64,000 nucleotides of DNA, taken from Elephas maximus indicus (Eukaryota > Chordata > Mammalia > Proboscidea > Elephantidae). Shown here piece after piece: positions 30,680 to 42,119 of this stretch. Position numbers and translations under genes: made by a program. Each line of letters begins with the position of its first letter. Within the stretch, counting starts at the first letter, position 1. The notes beneath the pieces are model-generated. The model worked only from the letters and a program-made list of their open reading frames with translations. It had not been told where the DNA came from and did no database searches. Where the stretch lies: positions 107,628,823 to 107,692,822 of the forward strand of contig NC_064822.1 of the NCBI RefSeq assembly GCF_024166365.1. The letters run 5' to 3'.

Positions 30680-31545
30680 GTTAATGGTCAAAAGCACGAA
30701 CTCTGGAATCAGACACATCTGGGTTCAAGCCTGGACTCTGTCAGTTACAAGCTGGGTGACAAGTTACACAGCATCTCTGTGCCTCAGTTTCCTTTGTACT
30801 TAGAATGAAGATAATAAAACATGCCCAGTGTCATGGATTGAATTGTGTCCCCCCAAAGTATGTGTCAACTTGGCTAGGCCATAATTCCCAGTATTGTGTA
30901 CTTGTCCTCCATTTTGTGATGATGTAGTTGTCCTGTGGTTAATGAGGCAAGATTAGGTTATGTTAAGAGATTAAGTTATGTTTGTTATGTTAATGAGATA
31001 GGTTTAGGGTGGCATGCAACACCCTTACTCAGGTCACAACCCTGATTTGATGTAAGGGAAGTTCCTCTGGGGTGTGGCCTGTATCACCTTTTATCTTACA
31101 AGAGACAAAAGAAGAGAGAAGCAAGCAGAGAGAGGGACCTCAATACCACCAAGAAAGATGAGATGGGAGCAGAGCACCTCCTTTGGACCCAGGGTCCCTC
31201 TGCTGAGAACTTCCCAGACCCAGGGGAAAGTTGATGTGGACCCTCTCCCACAGCGGACAGAGAGAGAAAGACTTCCCCTAGAACTGACATCCTGAATTCA
31301 GACTTCTGGCCTCGAGTCGGAATTGACTTGATGGCACTGGGTCTGGGTTAGCCTCCTAAACTGTGAGAGAATACATTTTTGTTTGTTAAAGCCATACATG
31401 TGTGGTATTTCTGTTATAGCAGCACTAGATAACTAAGACACCCAGGGACATTGTAAGGATAAAATGAGGTGTATATGTAAAGCATTAGCACAATGGCTGA
31501 TGCATAGTAACTGGACAATAAATGGTAGCTGCTATTATTATTTCC
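30680..31545 (+). repeat. MIR split by a solo LTR
   Basis: MIR segments at 30680-30828 ('gtgacaagttacacagcatc', 'tctgtgcctcagtttccttt') and 31446-31545 ('gacattgtaaggataaaatg') continue each other across the LTR at 30829-31440. This dates the LTR as younger than the MIR. Confidence 0.75.
30829..31440 (+). mobile_element. Solo LTR, ERVL-MaLR (MLT1-like) fossil
   Basis: The element begins tgtcatggattgaattgtg and ends 'cactagataactaagaca', the usual outline of MaLR long terminal repeats. A 5-base duplication, cccag, lies at 30824-30828 and 31441-31445. There is no internal retroviral sequence, so it is a solo LTR that looks whole at both ends. It inserted into a MIR and itself carries a tiny AfroSINE tail insertion at 31314-31350. 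Its divergence from its two relatives suggests an age of tens of millions of years. Confidence 0.85.
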
Positions 31546-33599
31546 TCTCCATCACCCTGGTCACCACAGGTGCCTACCCTGATAACCATCACAGGACTCC
31601 TGGCCTCTCTTCCAGGTCTGGGAGCTGTGGCTTCTTGCACACTGAAACTGTCCCAGCTGGGACCCCCAGTTCCACCCCTCAGTCCAGGTTTGGGAGGTCA
31701 GCCTCAGAGCTTCTCTGAGAAGTTCTCCTGAAGGGTGTCCCATATAACAGGGAGCCCTTTGAAAGAGACCGTCTGGAGAGTGTGGCCATGCATTTATTGA
31801 CTAATTGAGGGAGAGAATCTGTGTTGGGTGGGGTAAGAAATCTTACAGGCACATAGGAAGGGATGGAGGTGGGCAGGCAGGCTGGGGTTTTACGGGTCCA
31901 GATATCTGGAACCTTCAAACCACATTGTCCACACACACCTACCAACTTCATGGGTACCATAGCATGAAGCAGCTGAACAAAGAACTCTTTGGTTGTATGG
32001 TTGATTTTTCTACATCCCCACATATGTCTTGGTAGGGATAGATACAATATCCTTCCGGGTATGCCAAGGGTTAAGTGCCACAAGTTGCCTTGAGAATTTG
32101 GCCCCTGGAGCCCTGTCTGGGGAGCCCATGGAAAGCTCTTCTTCTCAAAGCTGCCAGGGTCCATCTTCCAGGCTGAGGATGGCCCATCCTTTTCCCCTGG
32201 TCTGAGCTCATCTTATGGCCCAAACTGAAAGACTCTGATGTCATGAGTACAGCTGACCACCTGGAAGGAAACATCCCAAGCCAGCCTCCCCTCCCCTCCT
32301 TAATGATCTTGCAAAAAGCAGAGTCCACGAGGCCTTGGGCAGCTTCTGTTCAAGCCCCGGCCTTGGCTGATGATTCCTCAGGGCACCTTCAGGCTCTCCG
32401 CTGTGGAAGATACTCTGCCAGAGCTTCAGAGTTGCCTGAGTAGGACTTTCCAAAACCCCATCTTGATGATGTTCCCCCAGGAGAGAGGAGAGATGACTGT
32501 GAAATTCCCCACTAACTTCAGTGTCTCCCTCAGGGCCAGAGTTACTCACAGATAGTCACATCATTGAAGCCTTCACACAGTTGTGTGGGACTTGTCACCC
32601 AGCTCATGAGTGGTGCTGGAGAGAAAAGGCCGTCATAGTTCCTGACAATAAGACAGTGAGAACTTTTTAGCTCTGAGAGTGGAGAGACTCAAGGAGAAAT
32701 GGCTTCCCTTATTTACAGCCACACTGTTACAAAAAGCGAGCTGACAGGTATCGAGTGGAATAATTCCTCACTCAAGACCTGTCATTATCAGTGTTTTTTT
32801 TTCCCCCATCACAGGAAGTTTCCATTCTCTGTCTGTCCAAAGCACATGTGTCCATGTTCAAGATGTCAAACACTTTTCTGGGTGAAAACAGGTATTTCAT
32901 CAGTTTGGCTGTCCCCAAGGGAGGTCCTCCTGAAATCACTCACACCTGTGGGATAAGCTCCTGTAGGGTGGAGCCTGTGGCAATAGCTGCATGAAGTGTT
33001 AAGCTGGCAGGACTTGAGGTTACACTGAAGACTTCAGCCCTCTCATCCTCCCCATGGATCCCAGCTGACCCTTCTGCCCTACCGTGCCATGTGTAGCCTG
33101 GTGGCAGGGTGTAACTGCTTGATCTCACCCTGACACATCTTCCCTGTTCTCCCATTCTCTCGCTGTGTGAGTTCCCCTCTCTTGCCTCCCCTAGGCTGAG
33201 AAAGACTATTGAGAGGTGTGAAGGACCCCATGGATATGTTCCATCTGAGGATTCTGGGCTGTCTGAACCCAGGAAGAGGACAGTTCCCCAGTCCCCAACT
33301 CTCAACCTTCCTCTTCCCTCATAGTCTTGCTCTTCTTTTACAAATCTTCATTTCCTCCTTGCTATCTACGTTTAAAATAAAGTCACGTAGTACCTGTCCT
33401 GGTTGTCAGTCTTTCTGCCTATCACTTCAGGCCTGGAGGAGTGGGTGGGATCTCCAGAAAGGCATTCAATGTGGCTGGGGCTGCTAGGACCATGCATGGG
33501 TGAGAGTCTCTAGGACAGACCACAGGAAAACTTATGTTGTTGTCATCCCCGGAGATGGAGATAAGCAGGAACCATTCTCCTGTTGCTCTTGGCAACAAT

Positions 33600-33738
33600 G
33601 CTGCAACAATGCAACAAGCATAACAGCGATTGTGAGCATGGTGCAGGACCTGGCAGTGTTTCATTCCGTGGTGCATAGGGTCGCTATGAGTCAGAACCAA
33701 CTTGACGGCACCTAACAACAGCAGCAACAACAACATCA
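33600..33738 (+). repeat. RTE LINE 3'-end fragment
   Basis: The encoded phrase MVQDLAVFHSVVHRVAMSQN matches the C-terminal end of the RTE polyprotein seen at 46300-47055 (MAQDWAVFCSVVHRVAMSQN). It is followed by the (aac)n tail. Confidence 0.85.
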
Positions 33739-33879
33739 GTTCTTCCTAATATTTCAAGCTTAAAACTCTTTCATATCTATTTTTCCCACCCAAAGAGTCA
33801 CCAAACTTAGTCAAATATTTCTTTGAAAATTGCCACCAGCAACTTCTGTTTCTTGCAAGGAAGAATTGAATCAATGTCT

Positions 33880-34560
33880 CTAACAGAAAACTGGAACCAT
33901 CCTCAGTGTAGTGTCTGCTAGGGGGCTTTTAATTATGACCATCAGATGATAGATGGCTAGTGGACAGACAAGCATCTTGTGAGGCCCTTTTTGCTGTATG
34001 TCCCTTACTAGTACCACCTGGACACGGGGAATAGGGTCTCGCCTTAGGACATATAAAATGGCTGTGGCGGTAAGCAGCCAACAGGTCATAAGTGTCTTGC
34101 AAGCCTTTTCAGTATGTGTCCTTGGAGGAGAAATTTGACCCCAGTGGCCATTTCCCTGACAACTCAAGGGTAGGAACATTTCAGCACAGATGTAACTTTT
34201 CAGGTTTAGCTGAGAATAATGCTTACCCTTACAAAAATAGCTTAGAACACACAGATACGAATTTAGCACCTGGACTCTACTGAGGTACAAAACTCAATTC
34301 CAGAGACCACCCACCCAGTTGAGACCCATCCTTGGACAGACAGCTTCCCAGTCAGTTGGTTGCAAGACCCTCTGACTGGAGAGTGCCTGGTCACCAGCTT
34401 GTGACCTTGCAAGTGCACTGTTTGATTAACTGCTGCAGCATCAACTACTGCAACTCCAGACTCATCTCTGGTGATCTCAAATTCTGGGGACTGAGTTGCC
34501 TCTGGAGACTTGCCACTCTGCCCGAGACCCCCAAACATGACACCCGGGGAAAGGTGAAGC
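33880..34560. repeat. Unassigned stretch, possibly an old interspersed repeat
   Basis: A TATA-like 'acatataaaatggctg' and a later compact GC-balanced block suggest an old LTR-like or other repeat. I cannot match a family or define ends. There are no keratin-like exons. Confidence 0.25.
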
Positions 34561-34859
34561 AGGACAAGAGCCTGCAGAGAGAGAGGAAGGAAACTTGTAT
34601 GTCTTGACTTTGGCTTTGGGTAAAGGGGAGAAAAGTTTCCCTGATAATTCTAAACCACAGTTTGCCCTCATATAGGTTTGGGCTACAGTTCACTTTTTTT
34701 TTTTTTGGTATTAAAAATTCAAAATATCCAAGCTTAGAATATATTTTAAAATGATCCCAGGTTGGTGATTCTTCCCCAAAGTCTGGAAAAAGCAAATGTA
34801 AATCCTTTCTAGAGGAAGGACACTTAAACCCAGGCCTCAAGGAATTCTAAGGAAGAAAG

Positions 34860-36578
34860 TTCCAACAAACCTGGGCTCACGAGAAAACAAACATAATGAA
34901 AGATGAGCAAAATGCCATTGTAACCAGAAGTCAGCAGAACCATCCCACACCAGAATCATACCAAGAAAGACTTTTGGTATGTCAGAAAATAATTGGAGTC
35001 AGAAAATAAAGTAAATGTGTTTCATATGTTTAATGAAATAAGAGGATACCCAATTTTAAAAATTAGCAGGCTGATTTGCAAAAGAGTCAAATAGAATTTC
35101 TAGAAATGTAAACTATAACAATTAAATTAGAAACCCAAATGGATGGTTAAACAACAGATTACACCCAATTAAAAAGACAGTAATTTGACAAATAAGTCTA
35201 AAGAAATTATGCAGAACACAACAAATAAATGGAAAATATGAAAGAGAAGACAATAAAAAGTGACCCAAAGGTGGCCCAGATGTTGAGTTTAACAGACGAA
35301 GACTATAAAGCAGCTATTATAAACATGTTCAAAGAACTAAAGGAATACATAAGCTTAACGAGTAAACAGATGGAGGAATGGAAACTATAAATAAAAATAA
35401 CAAAATGGTAATTTTGTAATTGGAAAGCACAATAGCTGAAATGAAAAAGTCAATGGATGAGCTTAACAACAGATGGAAGCTGTCAGATAACAGGTCAGTG
35501 ATCTTGAAGACAGATGAATAGAAAATTTCCAATCCAAAAAAAAAAAAAAAAAAAGAGAGAAAATACATTAAGAAAAATGAACAATGCCTTATGGGCCTAT
35601 GGGACAATATCGGATAATCTCACATACTCTTAATAGGTGTCCTAGAGAGAGAAGAGAAGGAGAGTAGGGCAGAAAAATATTAAAGAAATAACTTCATATA
35701 TTTGGTGAAAAACATCTACTTACAGATTCAAGATCTCAGACAGCCCCACACACAATAAATAAAAAGAACACCACACCTAGGTATATTATAGTGAAAATCC
35801 TGAAAAGAGAAGATAAAAAAAAAAAAAAACCTTGAAAGAAGCCAGTGCACAGGACTTGCACTACAAAGAAATGACAATGGAAATTCCTCAGGCTGAAGGG
35901 AAATGATACAAGATGGAATCTCAAATCTACATAAACGGAAGAAGAGTACTGGAAATTGTAAATAAGTGGACACATATAAAAGATAATTTTTTCATAATTT
36001 ATAAGATTGTTTAAAACAAAATAATAACATTGTTAATAATGTATGCAAAAGTAGAAGATAGGGCAACAATTACAGAAATGATGGAGAGATGGGTAAGTGA
36101 ATTATACTGTTGTCAACTTCAAGTGTGAAACATCAGTTGAGAAATGGGAGGTGGTACAATGTTAACTCTAAATAAAATAGACCTTGTTAAATAAAAGATG
36201 CATATTGTTAGATCTAGAGTAACCACTACAAATATAACAAAAAAAAAAAGTATTACCAGGAAGCCAATAGAATAAATAAAATGAAAAATTAAATAATTAT
36301 TTGATTAACTCTAAAGAAATCAGGAAAAGAACGATAGAGAGCAATAACAACAAAAATAGAAGGGACAAATGGGAAACAAAGAGCAATACTGTTGGCTTAA
36401 ACCCAAGTATATCAATAATTACTTTAAATGTAAATGTAAAGAATGCTTACCCTTCAATAATAAGACAACAGGCACTTTACAAAAGAGGATATATGATATT
36501 CCAATAAGCATGTGAAAAGTTGCTCATTGTTAGCAGTCATCAGGGAGATCCAAATTAAAACCACCATGAGAAAACTCT
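34860..36578 (+). repeat. L1-type LINE (L1M/HAL1-like) internal fragment
   Basis: A-rich forward strand with phrases of old L1/HAL1 ORF1 regions: 'cagacgaagactataaagca', 'taataggtgtcctagagaga', 'aaaaacatctacttacagat' and 'acacctaggtatattatagt'. No long frame remains. Confidence 0.65.
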
Positions 36579-36589
36579 TAACACCCACT

Positions 36590-36757
36590 AAACCAAAAAC
36601 CAAACCTGTTGCTGTCAAGTTGATCCCGACTCATAGCAACCCTATAGGACAGAGTAGGACTGCCCCATAGGGCTCCCAAGGGGCAGCTGGTGGATTTGAA
36701 CTGGCAACTTTTTGGTTAGCAAACAGTAGCTCTTAACCACTGCACCACCAGGGCTCC
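36590..36757 (-). repeat. AfroSINE, short class, in L1
   Basis: A complete reverse copy flanked by an 11-base duplication, taacacccact at 36579-36589 and taacatccact at 36758-36768 (one mismatch). It sits inside old L1 sequence. Confidence 0.92.
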
Positions 36758-36769
36758 TAACATCCACTC

Positions 36770-37345
36770 GAAAATTTAAAAGACAATACCAAGTGTGGAG
36801 CAGTTGGAACTTTCTTGGAGTGTATAACCACTTAAGGAAACAGTCTGACAATTTCTTATAAAGCTAAACATATACTTAACATATGAGACAGAAATTTCAC
36901 TCCTTAAGAAATATGAAGACAGGTCTATACAATGGAATACTACTCAACAATAAAAAAGAATGAATTCTGATTTATGAAACAACATGGATGAATTGAAAAA
37001 CATTATGCTAAGTGAACAAAAGAAACCCTGGTGGCGTAGTGGTTAAGCGCTACGGCTGCTAACCAAAGGGTCGTCAGTTCGCATCCGCCAGATGCTCCTT
37101 GGAAATTCTGTGGGGCAGTTCTGCTCTCTACTATAGGGTCGCTATGAGTCGGAATCGACTCGACGGCACTGGGTTTGGTTTTTGGTTTTGGTAAGTGAAC
37201 AAAAGTCAAACAAAACAATATATTCTGCATTCTTCTTTTATATGAAATTCTAGAATTGGCAATACTAATCTACAGAGATAGATAACAGGTCAGTGGTTGC
37301 CTAGAGTAGGGTGGGGAGACTGACTGCAAAAGGCCAGGAGGGAAT
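36770..37345 (+). repeat. L1 3'-end fragment, interrupted by an AfroSINE
   Basis: L1 3'-region phrases: 'caatggaatactactcaaca', 'catggatgaattgaaaaac' and 'gatagataacaggtcagtgg'. It is interrupted by the SINE at 37023-37191. Confidence 0.75.
37023..37191 (+). repeat. AfroSINE, short class, young-looking full copy
   Basis: A full-length forward copy from 'aaaccctggtggcgtagtgg' to 'gactcgacggcactgggttt' plus a T/G tail. It is bounded by a perfect 14-base duplication, taagtgaacaaaag, at 37009-37022 and 37192-37205. Of the copies here it is closest to the family consensus as I know it. Confidence 0.95.
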
Positions 37346-37357
37346 TTTCTTTTCTTT

Positions 37358-38034
37358 TTTTTATTGTACTTTAGAAGAACGTTTACAGAACAAACTAGCT
37401 TCTCATTAAACAATTTGTACACATATTGTTTTGTGACATTGATTACCAGCCACACGACATGTCAACACTCTTCCCTTCTTGACCTAGGGTTCCCTATTAC
37501 CAACTTTCCTGTCCTCTCCTGCCTCCTAGTCCTTGCCCCTGGGCTGGTGTGCCCCTTTAGTCTTGTTTTGTTTTATGGGCCTGTCAAATCTTTGGCTGAA
37601 GGTGAACTTCGGGAGTGACTTCATTACTGAGATAAAAGTGTGTCCAGGGGCCATACTCTTGGGGTTTCTCCAGTCTCTGTCAGGCCAGTAAGTCTGGTCT
37701 TTTTTTGTGAGTTAGAATTTTGTTCTACATTTTTCTCCAGCTCTGTTGGGGATCCTCTATTGTGATCCCAGTCAGAGCAGGCAGTAGTGGTAGCTGGGCA
37801 CCATCTAGTTGTGCCGGACTCAGTCTGGTGGAGGGTGTGGTAGTTGTGGTCCATTAGCCCTTTGGACTAATCTTTCCCTTGTGTTTTTGGTTTTCCTCAT
37901 TCTCCCTTGCTCCAGACAGGGTGAGATCAGTAGAGTAACCCAGATGGCCACTCACATGCTTTTAAGATCCCAGACACTACTCACCAAAGTAGAATGTAGG
38001 AACATTTTCTTTATAAACTGTCATTCCAATTGAG
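37358..38034 (-). repeat. Unassigned retroelement 3' region, probably an afrotherian LINE
   Basis: The left edge is T-rich (reverse: aataaaaaa), implying a poly(A) end on the - strand. About 675 bases of non-coding but coherent sequence follow, up to the RTE copy that starts at 38036. I believe this is a high-copy repeat in elephant-like genomes, perhaps an L1 3' UTR, but this is recollection rather than proof. Confidence 0.45.
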
Positions 38035-38035
38035 C

Positions 38036-39800
38036 TAGATGTTCCCCAGGACCATGGTCCCCACAGCTCTTAGCTCAGTGCTTTTTAACACTTTAAAGAT
38101 ATCTTTTGCAGCAGATTTACCCAATGCAATGCATTGTTTGATTTCTTGACGGCTGTTTTCATGGACATTGATTGTGGATCCAAGTAAAATGAAATCCTTG
38201 ACAACTTCAAACGTTTCTCCGTTAATCGTGATGCTGCTTGTTGGTCCAGCTGTGAGTTTCGTTTTACGTTGAGGTGTAATCAATCCTGAAGACTGAAGTC
38301 TTTGATCTTCACCAGTAAGTGCTTCAAGTCCTCTTTTTTCTGCAAGCAAGGTTGTATTATCTGCACAATGCCGGTTGTTAATGAGTCTTCCTCCAATCCT
38401 GATGCCTAGCTCTTTTTCATATAGTCCAGCTTCTTGGATTATTTGCTCAGCATACAGATTGAATATAACCCTGACACACACCTTCTTGACTTTAAACCAC
38501 GCAGTATTCCCTTGTTCTCTTTGAACGACTGCCTCTTGGTCTAAGTATAGGTTCCTCATGAGCACAATTAAGCGTTCTGAATTCCCATTCTTTGCAATGT
38601 TATCCATAATTTGTTACGATCCGCACAGTCAAATGCCTTTGCATAGTCAACAGAACACAGGTAAACACCTTTCTGGTATTCTCTGCTGTTATGGATTGAA
38701 TCGTGTCCCCCCAAAATGTGTTTCAACTTGGCTAGGCCATGATTCCCAGTATTGTGTGATTGTTCACCATTGTCATGTGATGTGATTTTCGTATGTGTTG
38801 TAATCCTACCTCTATGATGTTAATGAGGTGGGATTATTGACAGTTATGTTAATGAGCTAGGACTTAATCTACAAGATTAGGTTGTGTTTTAAGCCGAGCT
38901 CTTTCGAGATATGAAAGAGAGACATAGGAACCTCATAACACCAAGAAAGCAGCACCAGGAGCACAGCGTGTCCTTTGGGCCCAGAATTCCTGCACTAAGA
39001 AGCTCCTAGTCCAGGGGAAGATTGATGACACAGCCCTTCCTCCAGAGCCGACACAGAGAGAAAGCCTTCCCCTGGAGCCGATGCCCTGAATTTTGACTTC
39101 TTGCCTACTAAACTGTGGTAGAATGGATTTCTCTTTGATAAAGCCATCCACTTGTGGTATTTCTCCTATAGCAGCACTAGATGATTGAGACATCTGCTTT
39201 CAGCCATGATCCATTTTTGACATCAGCAATGATATCCCTGGTTCCATGTTCTTTTCTGAGTTCAGCTTGAATTTCTGGCAGTTCCCTGTTGATGAAGAGC
39301 TGCAACCTCTTTTGAATGATCTTCAGTAAAATTTTACTTGTGTGTGATATTAATGATATTGTTCGATAATTTCCACATCCAGTTAGATCTCCTTTCTTTA
39401 GAATAGGCATAAATATGGATCTCTTCCCGTCAGTTGTCCAGGTAGCTGTCTTCCAAATTTTTTTTTGCATAGATGACTGAGTGCTTCCAGTGCTGCATCC
39501 ATTTGTTGAAATATCTCAATTGGTATTCTGTCATTTCCTAGGGCCTCGTTTTTCTCCAATTCCTTCAGCACAGCTTGGATCTCTTCCTTCAGTACCATCA
39601 GTTCTTGATCATATGCTACCTCCTGAAATGACTGAACATCGACCAGTTCTTTTTGGTACAGTGATTCTGTGTATTCCTTCCATCTTTTTTTGATGCTTCC
39701 TGTGTTGTTTAGTATTTTCCCTGTAGAATCCTTCACTATTGCAACTTGAGGCTTGCATTTTTTTTTTCTGGTTTTTTCAGCTTGAGAAATGCCAAGTGTG
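38036..39800 (-). repeat. RTE LINE, 5'-truncated, split by a solo LTR
   Basis: Two segments, 38036-38686 and 39193-39800, encode parts of the RTE reverse transcriptase. Examples are GLYEKELGIRIGGRLINN, then 'ILKKGDLTGCGNYRTISLIS' and SHTSKILLKIIQKRLQ, matching the full copy at 46290-49502. Several stops and frame changes are present and the 5' endonuclease part is missing. The LTR at 38687-39192 lies between the segments. Confidence 0.9.
38687..39192 (+). mobile_element. Solo LTR, ERVL-MaLR (MLT1-like) fossil, nested in RTE
   Basis: It begins tgttatggattgaatcgtg and ends 'cactagatgattgagaca'. The 5-base duplication tctgc is at 38682-38686 and 39193-39197. It is a solo LTR whole at both ends, with no internal coding part, of the same family as 30829-31440. 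It must be younger than the RTE copy it interrupts. Confidence 0.87.
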
Positions 39801-39877
39801 TTGTGTGTGCACGTGCACACACACACACATATATAAAATTTTGACATACAACATCAGTGGTATGGTAGATCAGTAGG

Positions 39878-39985
39878 GAAAGGAGGACATCTTTGCTTTC
39901 TCACACTTTAAAGAGGTCTTTTGCAGCAGATTTGCCCAATGCAATGCATCATTTGATTTCTTGCCTGCTGCTTCCATGGGTGTTG
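39878..39985 (-). repeat. RTE LINE fragment
   Basis: Short piece matching the RTE region around 46780-46870: 'aaagaggtcttttgcagcag', 'atttgcccaatgcaatgcat'. Confidence 0.8.
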
Positions 39986-39989
39986 GTTG

Positions 39990-40370
39990 CCAAAGTATAC
40001 CAGCAGAAGTGCACAAAAAAGTTTGCAGCAGTGTTATTTATTATAAAAAACCCCAAAATACAGATATGCTTTACTCACAGGGGAATGGATAATCACATAT
40101 TGGAAGACTATACAGAGTTAAAAAATGCATCAAAATGGATGGATGAATCTCACAAATAGAATGTTGAAGAGGAAAAAGCAAGTCATAGAAGCATACGAAT
40201 GATGCTATTCTATTTACATAAAGCTTAAAGGCAGGCAAAACAAAACAACTGTTTGGGGCTACATACATCCATGTTAAAATTATAAGGAAAAGCAAGGGGA
40301 TGATTCACACAGAAACTCAGGATAGTGATTCGGGGACTGGATGGGTCAGGGATGGAGAGTGCTGTGATGA
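39990..40370 (+). repeat. L1 3'-end fragment
   Basis: L1M-type phrases: 'cacaggggaatggataatca', 'aaatagaatgttgaagagga', 'ctatttacataaagcttaaa'. It abuts the LTR at 40381. Confidence 0.6.
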
Positions 40371-40380
40371 GGAATGGTCC

Positions 40381-40788
40381 TGTTATGGATTGAATTCTGT
40401 CCCTCCGAAACATGTGTTGGAATCCTTACCTCTATTCCTGTGGACGTAATCCTATTTGGACGCAGTTTTCTTTGTTGTGTTAATAAAGTCATATCAGTGT
40501 AGGGTGCTTCCTAAATCTAATCACTTCTGAGTTATAAGGTGCGGCACAGACAGACAAGCAAACACAAATGGAGGAAGACAGATGCCACATGAAAATTGCT
40601 AAGGAATCAAGGAACAGCTGCTGAAAGAGACAAGGATCTTCCCCCAGAGTGGACAGAGAGAGCCTTCTCCAAGAGCTGGTGCCCTGAATCCTGACTTCTA
40701 GCCTCCTGAGTGTTGAGAAAATAAATTCCATTCTTTAAAGCCCCCACGTGTGGTGTTTCTGTTACAGCGGCACTAGGAAATTAAGACA
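40381..40788 (+). mobile_element. Solo LTR, ERVL-MaLR (MLT1-like) fossil
   Basis: It begins tgttatggattgaattctg and ends 'ggcactaggaaattaagaca'. The 5-base duplication ggtcc is at 40376-40380 and 40789-40793. A solo LTR, shorter than its two relatives, whole at both ends, with no internal part. Confidence 0.85.
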
Positions 40789-40794
40789 GGTCCC

Positions 40795-41895
40795 AACGGG
40801 GGCCTTCTAAGACATGGGTGGGTACACAGGGGGTTGCTTTATTATTGTTATTTAATATACGTTTATGTATACTTTTTTAGCAAGTATAAAAAATTCATAA
40901 AACAGAAAATGCCAATAGCAGCTTGTTCTGCGGTCACTCCTCTGGTTTAGAGACATCTAGCAGCTTGCCCCAGATTTTTTGCAAAGTCTTGGAACTGGCA
41001 TCCCCAGCCCCAGCGTTTTACCCTCCTGCCTACCTTGTACAGCTATCTGACAGGTTTTCCTAAAGCACACCTCACATCAGGCCACTAGCCTGCTCAAGTA
41101 CCTTTTGTGGCTTCCCACTACCTACTCCATAAGCCATATCTCCTCAGTGCCTCACATTTCCCCTAGACCTGTAATATCCTTCCTTCTTCTCCACTTTCCT
41201 TCAAGGCCCACTCCTGCCCAGGGACTTTCATTTACCCATCTGGGGTCAAATGCGACCCCCTCCCATCCCCTGCTTCTGTAGCCTCCTGGTCAGAACTCTG
41301 TGATTGTCACAAGGTGAGGTCACAAAGCCCCCAGGAAAGAGAGGGCCTAGTCCTCAGAGGCAAGGATTCTGGAAGCTTCTTGGGCAGGAGCTGGGCTTGG
41401 TGCTCAAGTGATACTTGGGGGAGACTGCAGCTCCCTTCATCATGGTAAGACTGGTCTACAAGGCTCATTAGATTATATGGATTGAGGGGCCTTGGACTCT
41501 ACCTAGCTCCATTGGACCTAGCCGGGCACAAGCCTGTCTGCTATGTCACTATCTTTTGGGAATGGGATCAGGAAAGGATAGGGCAGTGCAAATAGGGTGG
41601 GGATTTGTGGAAGAGGATGCTTTGCAGTCTGCTCATTCCTGTTCCTCCATATTCCATCTGCCATGGAAAGAAGTTTGCATTGGGCTGGTGTGAACAATTC
41701 CTGTTCTCTGGCTCTATCTGGCCCTTAGGGTGCAGAGCAAAGAGAATGGGCTTGAGATGCTATCTGGCTCAGTGGTTGACTGACAGGATAACTCACATTA
41801 TTAAGGCCCCTGTTATGTGATGAATCTACTGGTGGCCAGGTCTATCTCTTAATGGTGATGGACACTAGCCCAAGGAATGATAACGGAGACAGTAA
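40795..41895. other. Unique intergenic DNA, no exon seen
   Basis: No keratin exon, SINE or LINE is recognisable between the LTR and the AfroSINE at 41926. Confidence 0.5.
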
Positions 41896-41906
41896 CGTCT
41901 ACCTGG

Positions 41907-42119
41907 GTAGACACCCAGGTAGATGTCCCTGGGTGGCACCAGTGGCTAAGCGTTGGACTACTAACCGAAAGGCTGGTGGTTCGAACCCACCCAGAGGCAC
42001 CTTGGAAGTGAGTCCTAGTGATCTGCTCCCAAAAGGACACAGCCTTGAAAACTCTATGAAGTAGTTCTCCTTTGCACTCATGGGGTTGCCACGAGTCCAA
42101 ATCGACTCACAGCAATAAC
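41907..42119 (+). repeat. AfroSINE, long class, with snap-back 5' junction
   Basis: Forward copy ('ggctaagcgttggactacta' ... 'gtgatctgctcccaaaagga' ... 'gagtccaaatcgactcacag'). A 13-base duplication flanks it: aacgtctacctgg (41894-41906) and aacgtctgcctgg (42120-42132). The first ~19 bases of the insert contain an inverted copy of the adjacent target, forming a hairpin with 11-base arms at 41898-41908 and 41913-41923. Confidence 0.85.

Larger units (their letters stand above)
29390..33540. other. Intergenic DNA without recognisable exons (contains a MIR and one LTR listed separately)
   Basis: Apart from the MIR/LTR block at 30680-31545, I find no keratin exon or other gene here on either strand. 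I searched specifically for keratin exon 1-5 motifs ([36 protein letters not shown]) that could belong to the + strand remnant further right, and found none. Confidence 0.6.

Noticed and set aside
35329-35973. Hydrophobic - strand open frames resembling small membrane proteins
   Set aside because: They are the antisense of A-rich old L1 sequence, so phenylalanine and leucine dominate. No gene signals.
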